Origin: CAZLMG01 sp964560765 | GTDB taxonomy: Bacteria; Bdellovibrionota_B; Oligoflexia; Oligoflexales; CAZLMG01 | Reading direction: 5' to 3' | DNA length: 37,309 nt | Assembly: GCA_964560765.1 (NCBI GenBank) | Contig: CAZLMG010000044.1 | Coordinates: 1 to 37,309, forward strand | Shown: positions 25,441-33,116 of the stretch, piece by piece | Layout of the letters: each line of letters begins with the position of its first letter | How positions within the stretch are numbered: position 1 is the first letter of the stretch | Translations under genes and position numbers: made by a program | Notes under the pieces: generated by a model | The model's database searches: none | What the model saw: only the letters and a program-made list of their open reading frames with translations | Told to the model about the DNA's origin: nothing

Positions 25441-26029
25441 ATACATTCCAACTGGGCTCAATCCCAAGAATGAGTTTCGAGAGTTGATCACGGGACTTTC
25501 TGGTGGTGACGACCACTTGTGTGCGATTGTCGGGGGTAAGTTGCGCTGTTGGGGCGACGCGTCTCGATACGGTGATATTTAGGATTATGGTGGTCGAGCG
25601 CGCTCGGTGCATGCAAACGAGGGTAGCACGTGCATTCGAGATAACGCCGGTCAAATCTATTGCCAAGGTTTGATTGCAGATCGTCTCCAAGGATCCATGA
25701 AAGCTCCAGCTGGAGATCGCTTCGATCACACGGTTGTTTCCGACTACTTAGTGTGCGTTAGCTCGGCTCGGCGGGTCGTGTGTATGGGCGCCAACGGCCG
25801 CCAAGAGTATGTGTTCCCCGAGGGCGCACGACATCCAGCAGGAACATTTTTTGAGACTCGATGGACCAAAATCGTTACGGAGGTGAATGGAACCAAAGTG
25901 CAAACACAGTCGTGGTTCGTTAACACTGAAGATGGTGATGCGGTGCTGGTAAAGTCGGTTTCTGAGATGACGATGGCGGCGGGCGAGCAGAAGACCGTTA
26001 TGATTCTTGTGGCAAGTAATCGCCTTTAA
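25388..26029 (+). pseudogene. RCC1-like repeat protein remnant with in-frame stop
   Basis: Frame three from 25388 reads KDGYGCASTQTRIDCWGKYI, then GGDDHLCAIVGGKLRCWGDA, a TAG stop at 25580-25582, and continues in the same frame with EGSTCIRDNAGQIYCQGL and YLVCVSSARRVVCMGANG. The repeating C-x(9)-C-(W/M)-G units separated by about 45 residues are the bacterial RCC1/BNR-type propeller pattern. The beginning of the gene is missing and one internal stop is present, so the gene is dead unless the stop is a sequencing error. The last piece (to TAA at 26027-26029) touches repeat copy E. Confidence 0.6.
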
Positions 26030-26030
26030 G

Positions 26031-26099
26031 CTGGCCCCCAAGATTTTTGCTGCCGGTGACGCGAATCCCGTCACCGGCAGCAAAAATCGTAGGGGCCAG
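26031..26099. repeat. Intergenic palindromic repeat, full-length copy E
   Basis: This is a 69-base near-perfect palindrome. CTGGCCCC at the left end pairs with GGGGCCAG at the right end, then four unpaired bases on each side (caag, cgta), then a perfect 19-base arm ATTTTTGCTGCCGGTGACG with CGTCACCGGCAGCAAAAAT, around the seven-base centre cgaatcc. The other copies (A-D) match mainly the left half and the inner stem, so E is the most complete form. Confidence 0.95.
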
Positions 26100-26149
26100 T
26101 TTAGGGCGCCTAGCCTCAAGTCCCATCCTAAGTATCCGATACGTTTGCC

Positions 26150-26836
26150 ATGCACCAATGGCAAACATGGATGATAGGATGGGCATTGTTTTCGAGCGTC
26201 GCCGCCTGCGGGCGCGAAGCTCGTCTTGGCAATCGGGGAGTCACGCTGGTGGCGAAGAATCCGGCGACGTTGAACAACGAGGCAGAGCTGCGAGTCCCTC
26301 TCCAGATAGTGCGGGTCGGCAGCGCTGCATTTTCTCGCGCCCAGATTGATGCCATGCTCAGTCGCACCAATCGTAAGTTGGCCCCAGCAGGAATCGCAGT
26401 GTTCGAGTATAGCTACGACGAGCTTGGCCCTGAGACACTCTCGGACGTCACCGCCGAAAACATAGAGACCATTCTGCAACACCGCGCGGAATCTGGCTTG
26501 CTGCGCTTGTTTCTCATCCGCGAGGATCGTTACTATGGGCTTCAGTCTTGGACTTACGACCCATATGATCTTGCAACTTATCCGCCATTCTATCGAGGGG
26601 CCATCTTCATCACGCAGGCGTTTAACGAAAATTCAGACGAACACTACGTGCAAATGGGATACCAGCCAACGAACGACACTTTGCTGCATGAGTTGGGTCA
26701 TGTCCTGATGCAGAGCGGCGATCACTATCGCGAGCAAGTGGATAATTTTTTTCATGAGTCCGGCGACCGAACCAACGATGCCATGACCGACGAGCAAATC
26801 GCTCGCCTTCGCGCTGGTCCCTACATTTTGCGGTGA
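26150..26836 (+). CDS. Zinc-metalloprotease-like lipoprotein
   Basis: The 228-residue protein begins MHQWQTWMIGWALFSSVAAC, a signal with lipobox VAAC (Cys20). No clear ribosome site is present; Met8 (26171) is an alternative start. The C-terminal half has TLLHELGHVLMQSGDHYREQ: His180-Glu181-x-x-His184 is a zinc-protease signature and His192 a candidate third ligand. Metzincins have HExxHxxGxxH with the third His six after the second; here the gap is eight (HVLMQSGDH), so it is a variant or a different clan. The segment from about 45 to 110 (LRVPLQIVRVG, then ENIETILQHRAESGLLRLFLI) suits the N-terminal sheet of metzincin-like folds. It stands alone after repeat copy E. The substrate is unknown. 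Confidence 0.7.
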   Translation: MHQWQTWMIGWALFSSVAACGREARLGNRGVTLVAKNPATLNNEAELRVPLQIVRVGSAAFSRAQIDAMLSRTNRKLAPAGIAVFEYSYDELGPETLSDVTAENIETILQHRAESGLLRLFLIREDRYYGLQSWTYDPYDLATYPPFYRGAIFITQAFNENSDEHYVQMGYQPTNDTLLHELGHVLMQSGDHYREQVDNFFHESGDRTNDAMTDEQIARLRAGPYILR

Positions 26837-27061
26837 ATTTTCAATGGGCTCGCCCTGCAGCGGACTTTCGTGCGCCGTAGGTACCGAATCACGGTGGCAA
26901 TCGCGACGTCGGCGCTTGCCGTTAACAGGAACCGGAGCGGACCGACGTCATCAATTCATACAAGTGACCGAAATTAATAGAAAATCCAGCAAAGTGCCAG
27001 CGCCCCGTCACCGATTTTGGCGGCGGCTTTGCGCCCGTCCCATGCGCCCGAGCGGGTAAAA
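26837..27061. other. Intergenic region without a supported gene
   Basis: The 329 bases between the metalloprotease stop and the next start at 27166 hold no convincing gene. Short frames on both strands here have biased, Arg-rich composition and no ribosome sites. Two structured elements at its right end are listed separately. Confidence 0.5.
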
Positions 27062-27090
27062 TCCCCAGAAATAGCAGCCATTTCTGGGGA
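27062..27090. promoter_or_regulatory. Strong hairpin in the leader of the secreted-protein gene
   Basis: TCCCCAGAAA (27062-27071) pairs perfectly with TTTCTGGGGA (27081-27090) across a nine-base loop (tagcagcca). No T run follows, so it is not a normal terminator; it could be an mRNA-stabilising leader hairpin or an attenuator-like element before the gene at 27166. Confidence 0.45.
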
Positions 27091-27120
27091 GGACTCAGTT
27101 CGTAGGCTGTTTCGGCGCAT

Positions 27121-27138
27121 CACTTGCATTTGCAAGTG
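27121..27138. promoter_or_regulatory. 18-bp palindrome, possible operator
   Basis: CACTTGCA TT TGCAAGTG is a perfect eight-base inverted repeat around a two-base centre, 28 bases before the start codon at 27166. Its tight symmetry is what a dimeric repressor site looks like; the regulator is unknown. Confidence 0.45.
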
Positions 27139-27165
27139 CATACCTTCAGCACGGGAGTCGCGACT

Positions 27166-28269
27166 ATGGGTGCCACACATGGCAATGCAGTTATCAAGAG
27201 GCTTGGAGGCCGGTTGTCTTCCGCCATGTTGCCGATTCCTTTGTGGAGTATCTTGTCGCTCGCAGCCCATGCTTCCCCTCCTGTTCATTTCCATCAATTC
27301 GATCCGAGCCAGTACGGCGATTGGTCGTTCCTCGTCGGCGTCTTCGATCGCGAAACTGGGCAAACATTCTATGGACCAAGTACGGGTGCTGTGGACTTTC
27401 ATGGGCGTCCGTTGCCTGTTACTTTCGAACGTCGACCAGCGACGATTTCTCTGGATTTGGATGGCCAGATTCGCATTGGGACCCTCAGCGCTCATGGTCA
27501 GTTGGACTACTTGGCGACGCGGCAGCAGTTTCCCAGCGACGAGGCGTGGCTGGAGTATCTTGAAAAAAATAAGTACGGCTATGGCGTCCGGATCAATCGC
27601 ACGGCTGATGGCGTGGAGTCGCTAACGATGCATTACAAGTCGGCCATGTGCAACGGTGCCAAAGGCAGCGAGCTGCTGCCCGAGGGCCTGCGTCTGAAAT
27701 TGGCGCAGGAAATCGCCAATCAGACGGGCTTGCCCGTGATGCGGCCGTTCCCGGGCTTTGATGACATCATCATCGGTGTTAACCTGCCGATCATCGAGCG
27801 TCCCGGCACCTCCCTCCCGACCGTCATCAGTTCAAGTCATGGTCGCTTCGGCCGCCCTGCGGTCGCAAATCCAGCTGACTTGCTGCTCCCTACAGTGGGC
27901 GTCGTCGATGCGGTCTTTTGGGGAGTCACAGCCATCGATGTTGGGTCGAGAACTTACGAGGAAACCGATAGCGCCTTTGCTGGGGTGACTCTCGGATTGT
28001 TAGCCGCCAATCTGACCGCCATGAATCCGCTGGCGGCAGGCATGTTTGATGATCCATTGCAGCAGCCCCACTTCAGTAATCACACAGACCACCGCTGGCA
28101 CTACAACGAACTCATGCGTTGGACGCCGACGTCGTGGGGTGAGTTTTGGGCGGGAGTCGCCGAACCCGTGCGTGATCTCAACGAGAGTCTTTTCTTTGGT
28201 ATCGGCGATGGAACCGTCACCTATCGTCCGAAATTCAATGCACTTCAAGGCGCGGACTGCCGCCGCTAA
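27166..28269 (+). CDS. Secreted protein of unknown function
   Basis: The start at 27166 is chosen for GGGAG eight bases ahead, giving 367 residues. The signal peptide is about residues 1-36 (RLSSAMLPIPLWSILSLAAHA, cleaved before SPPVHF). The mature part starts with a beta-rich region (YGDWSFLVGVFDRETGQTFYG, ATISLDLDGQIRIGTLSAHG), then FPSDEAWLEYLEKNKYGYGV, one Cys near MHYKSAMCNG, a Gly/Ala-rich hydrophobic stretch (LGLLAANLTAMNPLAAGMF) and His/Trp-rich HTDHRWHYNELMRW near the end. No family is recognised. The alpha/beta hydrolase gene follows 95 bases later on the same strand, so they may form an operon. A short hairpin (AAGCCGGGAA / TTCCCGCTT, one bulge) sits on its stop codon. Confidence 0.65.
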   Translation: MGATHGNAVIKRLGGRLSSAMLPIPLWSILSLAAHASPPVHFHQFDPSQYGDWSFLVGVFDRETGQTFYGPSTGAVDFHGRPLPVTFERRPATISLDLDGQIRIGTLSAHGQLDYLATRQQFPSDEAWLEYLEKNKYGYGVRINRTADGVESLTMHYKSAMCNGAKGSELLPEGLRLKLAQEIANQTGLPVMRPFPGFDDIIIGVNLPIIERPGTSLPTVISSSHGRFGRPAVANPADLLLPTVGVVDAVFWGVTAIDVGSRTYEETDSAFAGVTLGLLAANLTAMNPLAAGMFDDPLQQPHFSNHTDHRWHYNELMRWTPTSWGEFWAGVAEPVRDLNESLFFGIGDGTVTYRPKFNALQGADCRR

Positions 28270-28364
28270 GCCGGGAAAATTCCCGCTTGTCATCTCAGTG
28301 GGAACCCGGTAATCATCTTATCAAGAACTCATCATTTCCATTTTTCCCTTGGCGCGAGGGTCGC

Positions 28365-29267
28365 ATGCTGCGTACAGCCTGGATGTTTCCATTGGCGTGT
28401 TTCGGACTGGGCGCTCTTGCGGGCAAAGCGACTGCGGAATCGTCGCCATTGCCAGCACCGGTGGTTGTCATCACCGGCGGCTACGACAGTTGCAAATACG
28501 ACAGCAATGGAAATTGGTCGGCCTTCGCAGGAAATTTTAACGGTGAAGGTGTTCGCTTCCTAAATGAAATGCACGCCCAATGGGAACAGGAACAGTGGTC
28601 GCGTACCGCTGATCGCGGTATTCGGTGGGTGTTCGCTTGCCACGATCGTACCGGCGGTCTGTACGTTCATGGTGTCCACGATGCGGCTACGTCGCAGGAG
28701 CCCATGCAGGACCTTCACCCGATCATCTCTCGCATCGAGCAGCTCTCAGAAAACTACGCGCGCCCCATCTTCGTCATCGGCCACTCGCACGGTGGATGGC
28801 TGGCGGCCCGATTGGTCGAATCATTTCGCGGAACGGTGCGCCACGGTTACTTGATCACCGTCGATCCCATCAGTTTTGTTGAGTGTAACCCTGCGACTTA
28901 CGCGGATGCGCTTTTGAGTCTCGGAAAAATCTGGGAGACCATTCGGCCCTGCCGACAAGCGCCAGGTGATTTTACGGCATCGACGTTTCAGCAGATTCGC
29001 CGCAACTTAGGTGTCAATCGCTGGCTGTCCTACTATCAGCAAAACTTCATCCCGCTGCACAGCGGTGCCGTGCCTGGTGCCGATACGAATCTCGATATGA
29101 GTCCGTTCCTGAGCAAGCTGAAAGGAGGAGTTGCGGCAACTTGGAATGCCCATGTTCGTATCGCCAACCTGCGTTCTATTTGGCACAGCGCCAGAGTAGC
29201 GCTGGAAAATTTCTACCCGATCCCAGCGAATATGAATCAACAAAATCAGCAGCTATCGGCACTCTAG
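28365..29267 (+). CDS. Secreted alpha/beta hydrolase
   Basis: The start at 28365 has GAGGG ahead and gives 300 residues. A signal peptide covers about residues 1-25 (MLRTAWMFPLACFGLGALAGKATAE). The fold is seen from the first strand and oxyanion region (PVVVITGGYDSCKYD), the nucleophile elbow IFVIGHSHGGW (Ser141), the acid after the next strand in LITVDPISF (Asp167) and the late catalytic His in TWNAHVRI (His263). The family includes lipases, esterases and thioesterases; the substrate is not evident. Four Cys outside the core may form disulfides. Its stop lies one base from the converging YgiQ gene stop, so no terminator can fit between the two genes. Confidence 0.82.
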   Translation: MLRTAWMFPLACFGLGALAGKATAESSPLPAPVVVITGGYDSCKYDSNGNWSAFAGNFNGEGVRFLNEMHAQWEQEQWSRTADRGIRWVFACHDRTGGLYVHGVHDAATSQEPMQDLHPIISRIEQLSENYARPIFVIGHSHGGWLAARLVESFRGTVRHGYLITVDPISFVECNPATYADALLSLGKIWETIRPCRQAPGDFTASTFQQIRRNLGVNRWLSYYQQNFIPLHSGAVPGADTNLDMSPFLSKLKGGVAATWNAHVRIANLRSIWHSARVALENFYPIPANMNQQNQQLSAL

Positions 29268-29268
29268 A

Positions 29269-31302
29269 TTATTGCGGAATGGACGGCCTCTCGCGGCGCT
29301 GGGCACTGCGCCGATCTGGGCGATAACCGCGCTGGGCTGGCTCTTTACCGTCGCGTCCCACGGCGTGATAGTGATCGCCCTGTCGCGACTTTCCATTCAC
29401 TTGTTTCATGGCTTCCTTCCGCCTCGCATCGAGAGCCTCGCGCGGTGGATTCGCCGGAATCAAGGCGTTGCAACCCGTGCCAATCAGATCGCTGCGGCCG
29501 GCGGTGACCAGCGCTTCACGCACTGCGAACCAATTTTCGGGCTTAAAGAATTGCATAAGTGCCCGCTGCAATTTTCGCTCTTTTAGTCCCTTGGCCACCG
29601 GCACCGATTCACCGGTAAAGGGATCGATCCCGGTGTGATAAATCGCCGTCGAGATATCATACGGAGCTGGGATAAAGTCTTGGACCTGATCCGGGCGATA
29701 GCCATGTTTTTTCAAAAACACGGCGAGCTCAATCATGGCGTCTAGGTCGGAACCGGGATGGCTGGCGATAAAGTAGGGGACTAAGTATTGCTTGGGCTTT
29801 CCTACTTCTTCGCTGGCTTTGGTAAACGCTTCGCCAAACGTCGCAAAGTTATCGATGCTGGGTTTGCGCATTTGTTTTAAGACGCGATCGGACGCGTGTT
29901 CAGGAGCAACCTTTAGTAAACCGCTCACGTGATGCGCGGTCAATTCCCGCATGTATTCCGGTGAATTTTGCGCGAGATCCATGCGCACGCCGCTGGCCAC
30001 ATGCACCTTGCGAATCCCAGGGACGGCCCGTGCTTTGCGCATCAGCTGCACCAGCGGTCCATGATCAGTGCCGAGCAATGAGCACATGGTCGGTGCGACG
30101 CAGGACGGTCGGCGGCATTTTTTTTCTACATCGGGACGTGTGCAGCGCAAGTTCCACATGTTGGCCGTGGGACCGCCAATGTCGCTGATCACGCCCTTGA
30201 AGTCCGGGTCGGCGGCGATACGCTTCAGTTCCGACAATACGGACTCTTCTGAGCGCGATTGGACGATCTTGCCCTGGTGAGCGGTGATTGAACAGAAGTT
30301 ACAACCGCCAAAGCAGCCACGCATGATCGTCACCGAATCTTTAATCATGACATGCGCGGGAATCGGTTCGCTGTAAGACGGATGCGCGCGGCGTGTATAC
30401 GGCAACGCATAGATGGCATCGAGCTCCGGCTGTGGTAGCGGCGGCAAAGGTGGCGTCGCGACGACCCAGCGCGATCCGTGCGGCTGTACCAGCGCCCGCG
30501 CATTGAACGGATTGGTGTTGTGATGCATGAGCTTTGTGGCTTGCGAGAATTGTAGCTTATCGGCTTTCACTTGCTCGAAGGTAGGCAGCGTGACCACAGC
30601 CTTGTCCTCAAACGCTTCGGGCGGCTTTTCGCTGGCGCCGAGTGCATAGGCGATGCTGCGCATGTTGCGCAGATCCTTGACCGATTCCCCTGCTGCCAAG
30701 CGATGGGCAATCTCAACGACAGATTTTTCGCCCATGCCATGCACGACGATGTCGGCTTTGGCATCAAGCAGGATCGATTGGCGAACGGTATCGCTCCAGT
30801 AGTCATAGTGTGCTAGGCGACGTAGTGAAGCCTCAACTCCGCCGGCGATGACGGGCACGCCGGGATAGGCTTCCCGTGAGCGTTGGCAATAAGCAAGGGT
30901 CGCGCGGTCGGGACGCAGTCCAATGCGGCCGCCCGGCGAGTACGCATCATCGTTGCGTACTTTCTTGTTCGCCGTGTAGTGATTGATCATGGAGTCCATG
31001 TTGCCGGAGCTAATGCCAAAGAAAAGCCGTGGACGCCCAAAGGTCTTCCACGCCTCGCAGTTATGCCAGGCAGGTTGCGACAAAATGGCCACGCGATAGC
31101 CGGCGGCCTCAAGAACGCGCCCGATGACGGCCATCGCAAAACTCGGATGATCCACGTAGGCGTCGCCGGTGACGATCACCACATCAACGGCATCCCAACC
31201 ACGCGCCTGCATTTCGCCTGCGGTCATGGGCAGGGGCTGCATCGGCCTGTTGGCGAAGTCGCGTCTGCCGGCTCCACCAGGCTGGGATTTTGATGAATTC
31301 AT
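29269..31302 (-). CDS. ygiQ: YgiQ family radical SAM protein
   Basis: The 677-residue protein has the YgiQ layout: an N-terminal B12-binding-like Rossmann domain (AVDVVIVTGDAYVDHPSFAMAVIGRVLEAAGYRVAIL), a linker (YSPGGRIGLRPDRATLAYCQR, GGVEASLRRLAHYDYWSD), then the radical SAM core with CFGGCNFC (Cys330, Cys334, Cys337), the 4Fe-4S site. The conserved C-terminal part includes QLVRYLAP-like KVAPEHASDRVLKQM and the tail YFIASHPGSDLDAMIELA. Length and motif order match the family. YgiQ proteins are broadly conserved but their reaction is not established. The ribosome site is weak (gagatcacag). The tail after about residue 635 is basic and poorly conserved-looking. Confidence 0.95.
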   Translation of the reverse strand: MNSSKSQPGGAGRRDFANRPMQPLPMTAGEMQARGWDAVDVVIVTGDAYVDHPSFAMAVIGRVLEAAGYRVAILSQPAWHNCEAWKTFGRPRLFFGISSGNMDSMINHYTANKKVRNDDAYSPGGRIGLRPDRATLAYCQRSREAYPGVPVIAGGVEASLRRLAHYDYWSDTVRQSILLDAKADIVVHGMGEKSVVEIAHRLAAGESVKDLRNMRSIAYALGASEKPPEAFEDKAVVTLPTFEQVKADKLQFSQATKLMHHNTNPFNARALVQPHGSRWVVATPPLPPLPQPELDAIYALPYTRRAHPSYSEPIPAHVMIKDSVTIMRGCFGGCNFCSITAHQGKIVQSRSEESVLSELKRIAADPDFKGVISDIGGPTANMWNLRCTRPDVEKKCRRPSCVAPTMCSLLGTDHGPLVQLMRKARAVPGIRKVHVASGVRMDLAQNSPEYMRELTAHHVSGLLKVAPEHASDRVLKQMRKPSIDNFATFGEAFTKASEEVGKPKQYLVPYFIASHPGSDLDAMIELAVFLKKHGYRPDQVQDFIPAPYDISTAIYHTGIDPFTGESVPVAKGLKERKLQRALMQFFKPENWFAVREALVTAGRSDLIGTGCNALIPANPPREALDARRKEAMKQVNGKSRQGDHYHAVGRDGKEPAQRGYRPDRRSAQRRERPSIPQ

Positions 31303-31323
31303 CTGTGATCTCAGAGTCTTGGT

Positions 31324-31346
31324 TTCTAAATTCCATTACTTTAGAA
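31324..31346. promoter_or_regulatory. Inverted repeat in the divergent gap between the YgiQ and TPR-like genes
   Basis: TTCTAAA at 31324-31330 and TTTAGAA at 31340-31346 form a seven-base inverted repeat with a nine-base spacer in the gap between divergent starts. It is AT-rich and could overlap a promoter or operator; nothing else supports it. Confidence 0.25.
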
Positions 31347-31491
31347 GAACGCGCCGGACCATAGCATAAAACCGTCTAGATCCGAAATTTTATTGCGTTT
31401 TCGCGCAAGTAACCGGGAAATGAGCGAAATTCGTCAAGAAATTGCGAGGTTGACCGATAAAATGGGTGAGTTTTGCGAAGAGGAGTTTCCG

Positions 31492-32733
31492 ATGGCCTCT
31501 CATTTGAAAAAGACACCGAGCACGGCGAAACGCGAACGTTGGCCCGACTCCATGATCGATTCGGTAAAGGCGGAGATCAAGGTCGAGCTGGATGCCGTTG
31601 CGGAACAAGACGGCGAAGAAGCTGCGGTGCGCACGGCCATGCATCGCCTAGCCGTTTTTGCCGAAGACCTAAGTGACGAGGCACAGCTCCGCACCTATAC
31701 CTACATTATGTCGGCGCTGGTGCGTTTTCTGCGTTGTGGACGCGGAGTGTCCCATTCGCAAGTGCAAACCCTGACGGATCGGGCCTACACTATCTTAAAG
31801 CTTATGCGACTGCGCCTTGAGAACCCGCGGGTCAGCTATCTGTATGGTGACCTTCATTCGGTCTTAAGTCAGGTTCAGCGCGTGCATGGGCAGGTTTTTC
31901 GAGCGGCTTGGGAGCAGCAATTGGCCGTGCGGCTCTATCGTGGCAGCAACAAACGCAGCAAGGACTTTCAGTGCCACAACAGCGCCGTTCGCGCGTTGCG
32001 CTTGGGCAATGCGGATGCGGCAATCGAGCTGTTCCGGATGGCGGTGACCGAGGCGCAGGATGATCAAGGTAGGGTCATGGCTGCACTCGGGCTGGCAAAG
32101 GCGTTGCGTTTGGCTGGAGAAGTGCCTCGCGCCGAACAAGAATTGTCAAACATTGCGAAAACGTATGCACTCGACGAGCACGACTTGCTTGAGTGGCAGT
32201 GGGAATCAACTTTGCTGAACGTGCAGTCGACGGGTGAGTTGACGGCAGTGCTGCCCTTGGTAAGAAAAGGCAAGAGTCACTACGAGGGGACTTACGTGGC
32301 CGAGGCCCTTTTGCTAGCGCATGCCTGTCAAAGTACGCGCTATCTACAGGAGATACCGGACGCGAAATATCTCAAACGCAGCAAGACCATCGAAGTCGAT
32401 AGCAACTCGCCTCTGATGCAGTGCCTTTCCATGATTGAGCAACTGTACGATTCAGCCTATCCCGTGGAATTCCGTCTGCAGAAGTTGGGCAAAATGCTTG
32501 ATCGTCTCTCCGATCTGGATGCCATTGAACTTGAGCTGATGGCATGGCTTGCAGCCACTCGCTGGCTACATCGCAATCGACTGCTCGGTTTGGCGAAAGT
32601 TGCTTTATCGCAATATCAGGCCCTGTCCCTGCGTTTGAGCAGCGGAAAATCGCAAGATGTTTTGGGTCTGAGTGCCGACTTGTTAGAAAAATCTTGGTCC
32701 GCTAGCTCCGCCGATCCGCAAGAGGCCGCATAG
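31492..32733 (+). CDS. TPR-like helical protein of unknown function
   Basis: The start at 31492 has GAGGAG six bases ahead and gives 413 residues. An in-frame ATG at 31420 would add 24 residues (MSEIRQEIARLTDKMGEF) that also look protein-like, so the choice is not certain. There is no signal peptide. The protein is all helical; LRLGNADAAIELFRMAVTEAQDDQGRVMAALGLAKALRLAGEVPRAEQEL has the spacing and small residues (G, A) of tetratricopeptide repeats. The end is rich in Leu-based helices (LELMAWLAATRWLHRNRLLGLAKVALSQYQAL). TPR proteins act as scaffolds; a partner is not visible nearby. Confidence 0.7.
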   Translation: MASHLKKTPSTAKRERWPDSMIDSVKAEIKVELDAVAEQDGEEAAVRTAMHRLAVFAEDLSDEAQLRTYTYIMSALVRFLRCGRGVSHSQVQTLTDRAYTILKLMRLRLENPRVSYLYGDLHSVLSQVQRVHGQVFRAAWEQQLAVRLYRGSNKRSKDFQCHNSAVRALRLGNADAAIELFRMAVTEAQDDQGRVMAALGLAKALRLAGEVPRAEQELSNIAKTYALDEHDLLEWQWESTLLNVQSTGELTAVLPLVRKGKSHYEGTYVAEALLLAHACQSTRYLQEIPDAKYLKRSKTIEVDSNSPLMQCLSMIEQLYDSAYPVEFRLQKLGKMLDRLSDLDAIELELMAWLAATRWLHRNRLLGLAKVALSQYQALSLRLSSGKSQDVLGLSADLLEKSWSASSADPQEAA

Positions 32734-32740
32734 CACGGCC

Positions 32741-33074
32741 TCAATCGGCGAAAGCGCGCAGAAAATCAGTGCACGATGTTACTTGTGATACCGTCTGCAT
32801 CTTTCTGAATAGCTGCGGATAGAACTTCGCGGGATTCTTCTCGCGCTTGAGGAACAACTCTGATTCGTTCAGGTACATGATGTGAGACCCGTCGTTGGCG
32901 TTATGCAGCGTGCCAGCACCGTTGGCCAGAGCTAAATAGAAACGTCTGGCCGTGGAAGTCGTCAAGACTGAGTGTGTAGTCGAATTCCATGGCTGCGGGT
33001 GCAGCCACGAGGTGTTGCGGGAGTAGGGTAACTAAAGCCTACGCCGTTTGTAGAATCCAGTTTGCTTGATTCAT
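32741..33074 (-). pseudogene. Small secreted-protein gene with an in-frame stop and a frameshift
   Basis: Reading from the ATG at 33074 (with GAGAGG nine bases ahead) gives MNQANWILQTA, a TAG at 33041-33039, and then, in the same frame, ALVTLLPQHLVAAPAAMEFD, which completes a signal peptide with an APAA cleavage site. The frame then runs YTLSLDDFHGQTF until about 32942-32936, where a shift of one base is needed to continue as YLALANGAGTLHNANDGS and on to the TGA/TAA at the end (FLRAFAD). The two halves join into a smooth 100-residue protein, so this was a small exported protein that has decayed by one nonsense and one frameshift change, or carries two sequence errors. Confidence 0.6.
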
Positions 33075-33116
33075 GCTCAGTACCCTCTCAATGAATACAA
33101 TTCTAGGTGCGAACGA

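Noticed and set aside
20392..26099. Repeats as classical integron attC sites
   Set aside because: None of the copies carries the RYYYAAC and GTTRRRY core boxes at its ends, and no integron integrase gene is in the window.
26974..27495. 173-codon minus-strand frame
   Set aside because: It overlaps the start of the secreted-protein gene, is Arg/Gln-rich with no domain pattern, and has no ribosome site.
25580..33041. Recoded TAG codons (in-frame TAG in two decayed genes)
   Set aside because: Several intact genes here end in TAG (7188, 19589, 29267, 37260), so TAG is a normal stop; the two in-frame cases are better explained by decay.
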